Below, piece by piece: positions 34,726 through 35,171 of a stretch of 35,171 bases of DNA. The position numbers and the translations under genes are program-made. Within the stretch, counting starts at the first letter, position 1. Every line of letters begins with the position of its first letter. The notes below the pieces were generated by a model that made no database searches, was not told the origin of the DNA, and was given only the letters and a program-made list of their open reading frames with translations. This DNA is from Gammaproteobacteria bacterium (GTDB taxonomy: Bacteria; Pseudomonadota; Gammaproteobacteria; Legionellales; Legionellaceae): contig JAHZKF010000005.1 of NCBI GenBank assembly GCA_022600575.1, positions 1 to 35,171 of the forward strand, written 5' to 3'.

Positions 34726-35171
34726 TTAGCTCATATCAATTTTCCCATCTTTCGATAACAAAACCGCAATCGGCCTTGTTGCTGGAAAATGGGCAAATAA
34801 AATAATCATCATCACGGTAATGGGTACTGATAAAAACATCCCCATAACCCCCCAAATAACCCCCCATAAGCCTAAAGCAAATAAAATCACTAAGGGACTT
34901 AAATTAAGCGATCGTCCAAGATAACGTGGTTCAATAATATTACCAATCAAAAATTGCACAGCCACAAGACCTGAGGTCATGGCAACAAACGGCATCCAAC
35001 TTTGAAACTGAATTAATGCGAGTAGCGCCGGAAAAAGGGTTGCAATAATAGCACCGATATTCGGTATGTAATTCAAGAAAAAAATCAATAACGCCCAAAA
35101 CTCAGCAAAATCAAGGCCAATCCACGCCATAATGCCCCAACTTGCTGTGGCAGTCAAAAGCCCCATCAAGG
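34726..35171 (-). CDS. AI-2E/PerM-family membrane protein, C-terminal part (runs off the window)
   Basis: The visible 148 or so residues are the C-terminal end of an AI-2E family transporter (YdiK/PerM/TqsA relatives), multi-pass inner-membrane proteins of varied or unknown substrate. Diagnostic sequence is FFLNYIPNIGAIIATLFPALLAL, followed by QFLIGNIIEPRYLGRSLNLSPLVILFALGLWGVIWG and FLSVPITVMM. At least three membrane helices are present. The N-terminal half lies beyond the right edge. Its stop is 125 bp before the start of the giant gene in the same direction. Confidence 0.9.
   Translation of the reverse strand, partial: LMGLLTATASWGIMAWIGLDFAEFWALLIFFLNYIPNIGAIIATLFPALLALIQFQSWMPFVAMTSGLVAVQFLIGNIIEPRYLGRSLNLSPLVILFALGLWGVIWGVMGMFLSVPITVMMIILFAHFPATRPIAVLLSKDGKIDMS

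Noticed and set aside
1-35171. tRNA, rRNA, prophage or plasmid replication genes
   Set aside because: None was seen on either strand; intergenic gaps are short and hold only promoters, hairpins and the repeat element.

Overview
The window looks like chromosome from an AT-rich gammaproteobacterium of the order Legionellales (Legionella, Coxiella, Berkiella, Aquicella or Diplorickettsia type). The main reasons are an adjacent dotU(icmH)-icmF pair of the Dot/Icm type IVB secretion system, a DsbA2/Com1-like disulfide oxidoreductase, and several large proteins of unrecognised family that resemble host-directed effectors. No tRNA, rRNA, CRISPR array or prophage was found. Genus-level placement is not possible from the sequence alone.

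Layout. Positions 1-2260 (+): an EnvC-like amidase activator lacking its N-terminal half, then a CtpA-type periplasmic protease. 2296-3630 (-): an alpha/beta hydrolase carrying a large membrane-like insert, convergent with ctp. 3899-8472 (+): dotU, icmF (TAATG overlap) and a uridine kinase with an acidic C-terminal tail. 8511-9101 (-), 9265-10809 (+) and 10852-12273 (-): three proteins of unrecognised family. 12295-19475 (-): a compact housekeeping run, in transcription order uvrD, dsbA-like, glyQ, glyS, gmhB, rsmJ, with the unrecognised 10852-12273 gene at its 3' end. 19604-21657 (+): mlaA, a hypoxanthine-guanine phosphoribosyltransferase and a small two-helix membrane protein. 21689-23183: a 377-bp MITE-like element with about 101-bp inverted ends, split by a complete 1109-bp IS5/IS903-type insertion sequence with a 9-bp target duplication. 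23270-34600 (-): one gene for a protein of about 3776 residues with a SecA-like ATPase motor near its middle. 34726 to the right edge (-): the C-terminal part of an AI-2E/PerM-family membrane protein.

How the parts relate. DotU and IcmF stabilise the Dot/Icm core in the inner membrane. DsbA2-type enzymes fold Dot/Icm parts in Legionella. The hydrolase, the 514-residue membrane protein and the giant SecA-like protein are candidates for exported or host-acting proteins, but only by context and composition. EnvC, CtpA, MlaA, GmhB and the DsbA-like protein form an envelope theme.

The most unusual content is the giant SecA-like protein. Its motor keeps recognisable versions of all main SecA ATPase motifs, but it sits between about 2000 and 1200 residues of other sequence, and its N-terminal part carries what looks like a catalytically dead Ulp1/CE-clan protease fold. 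The next most informative structure is the nested mobile element.
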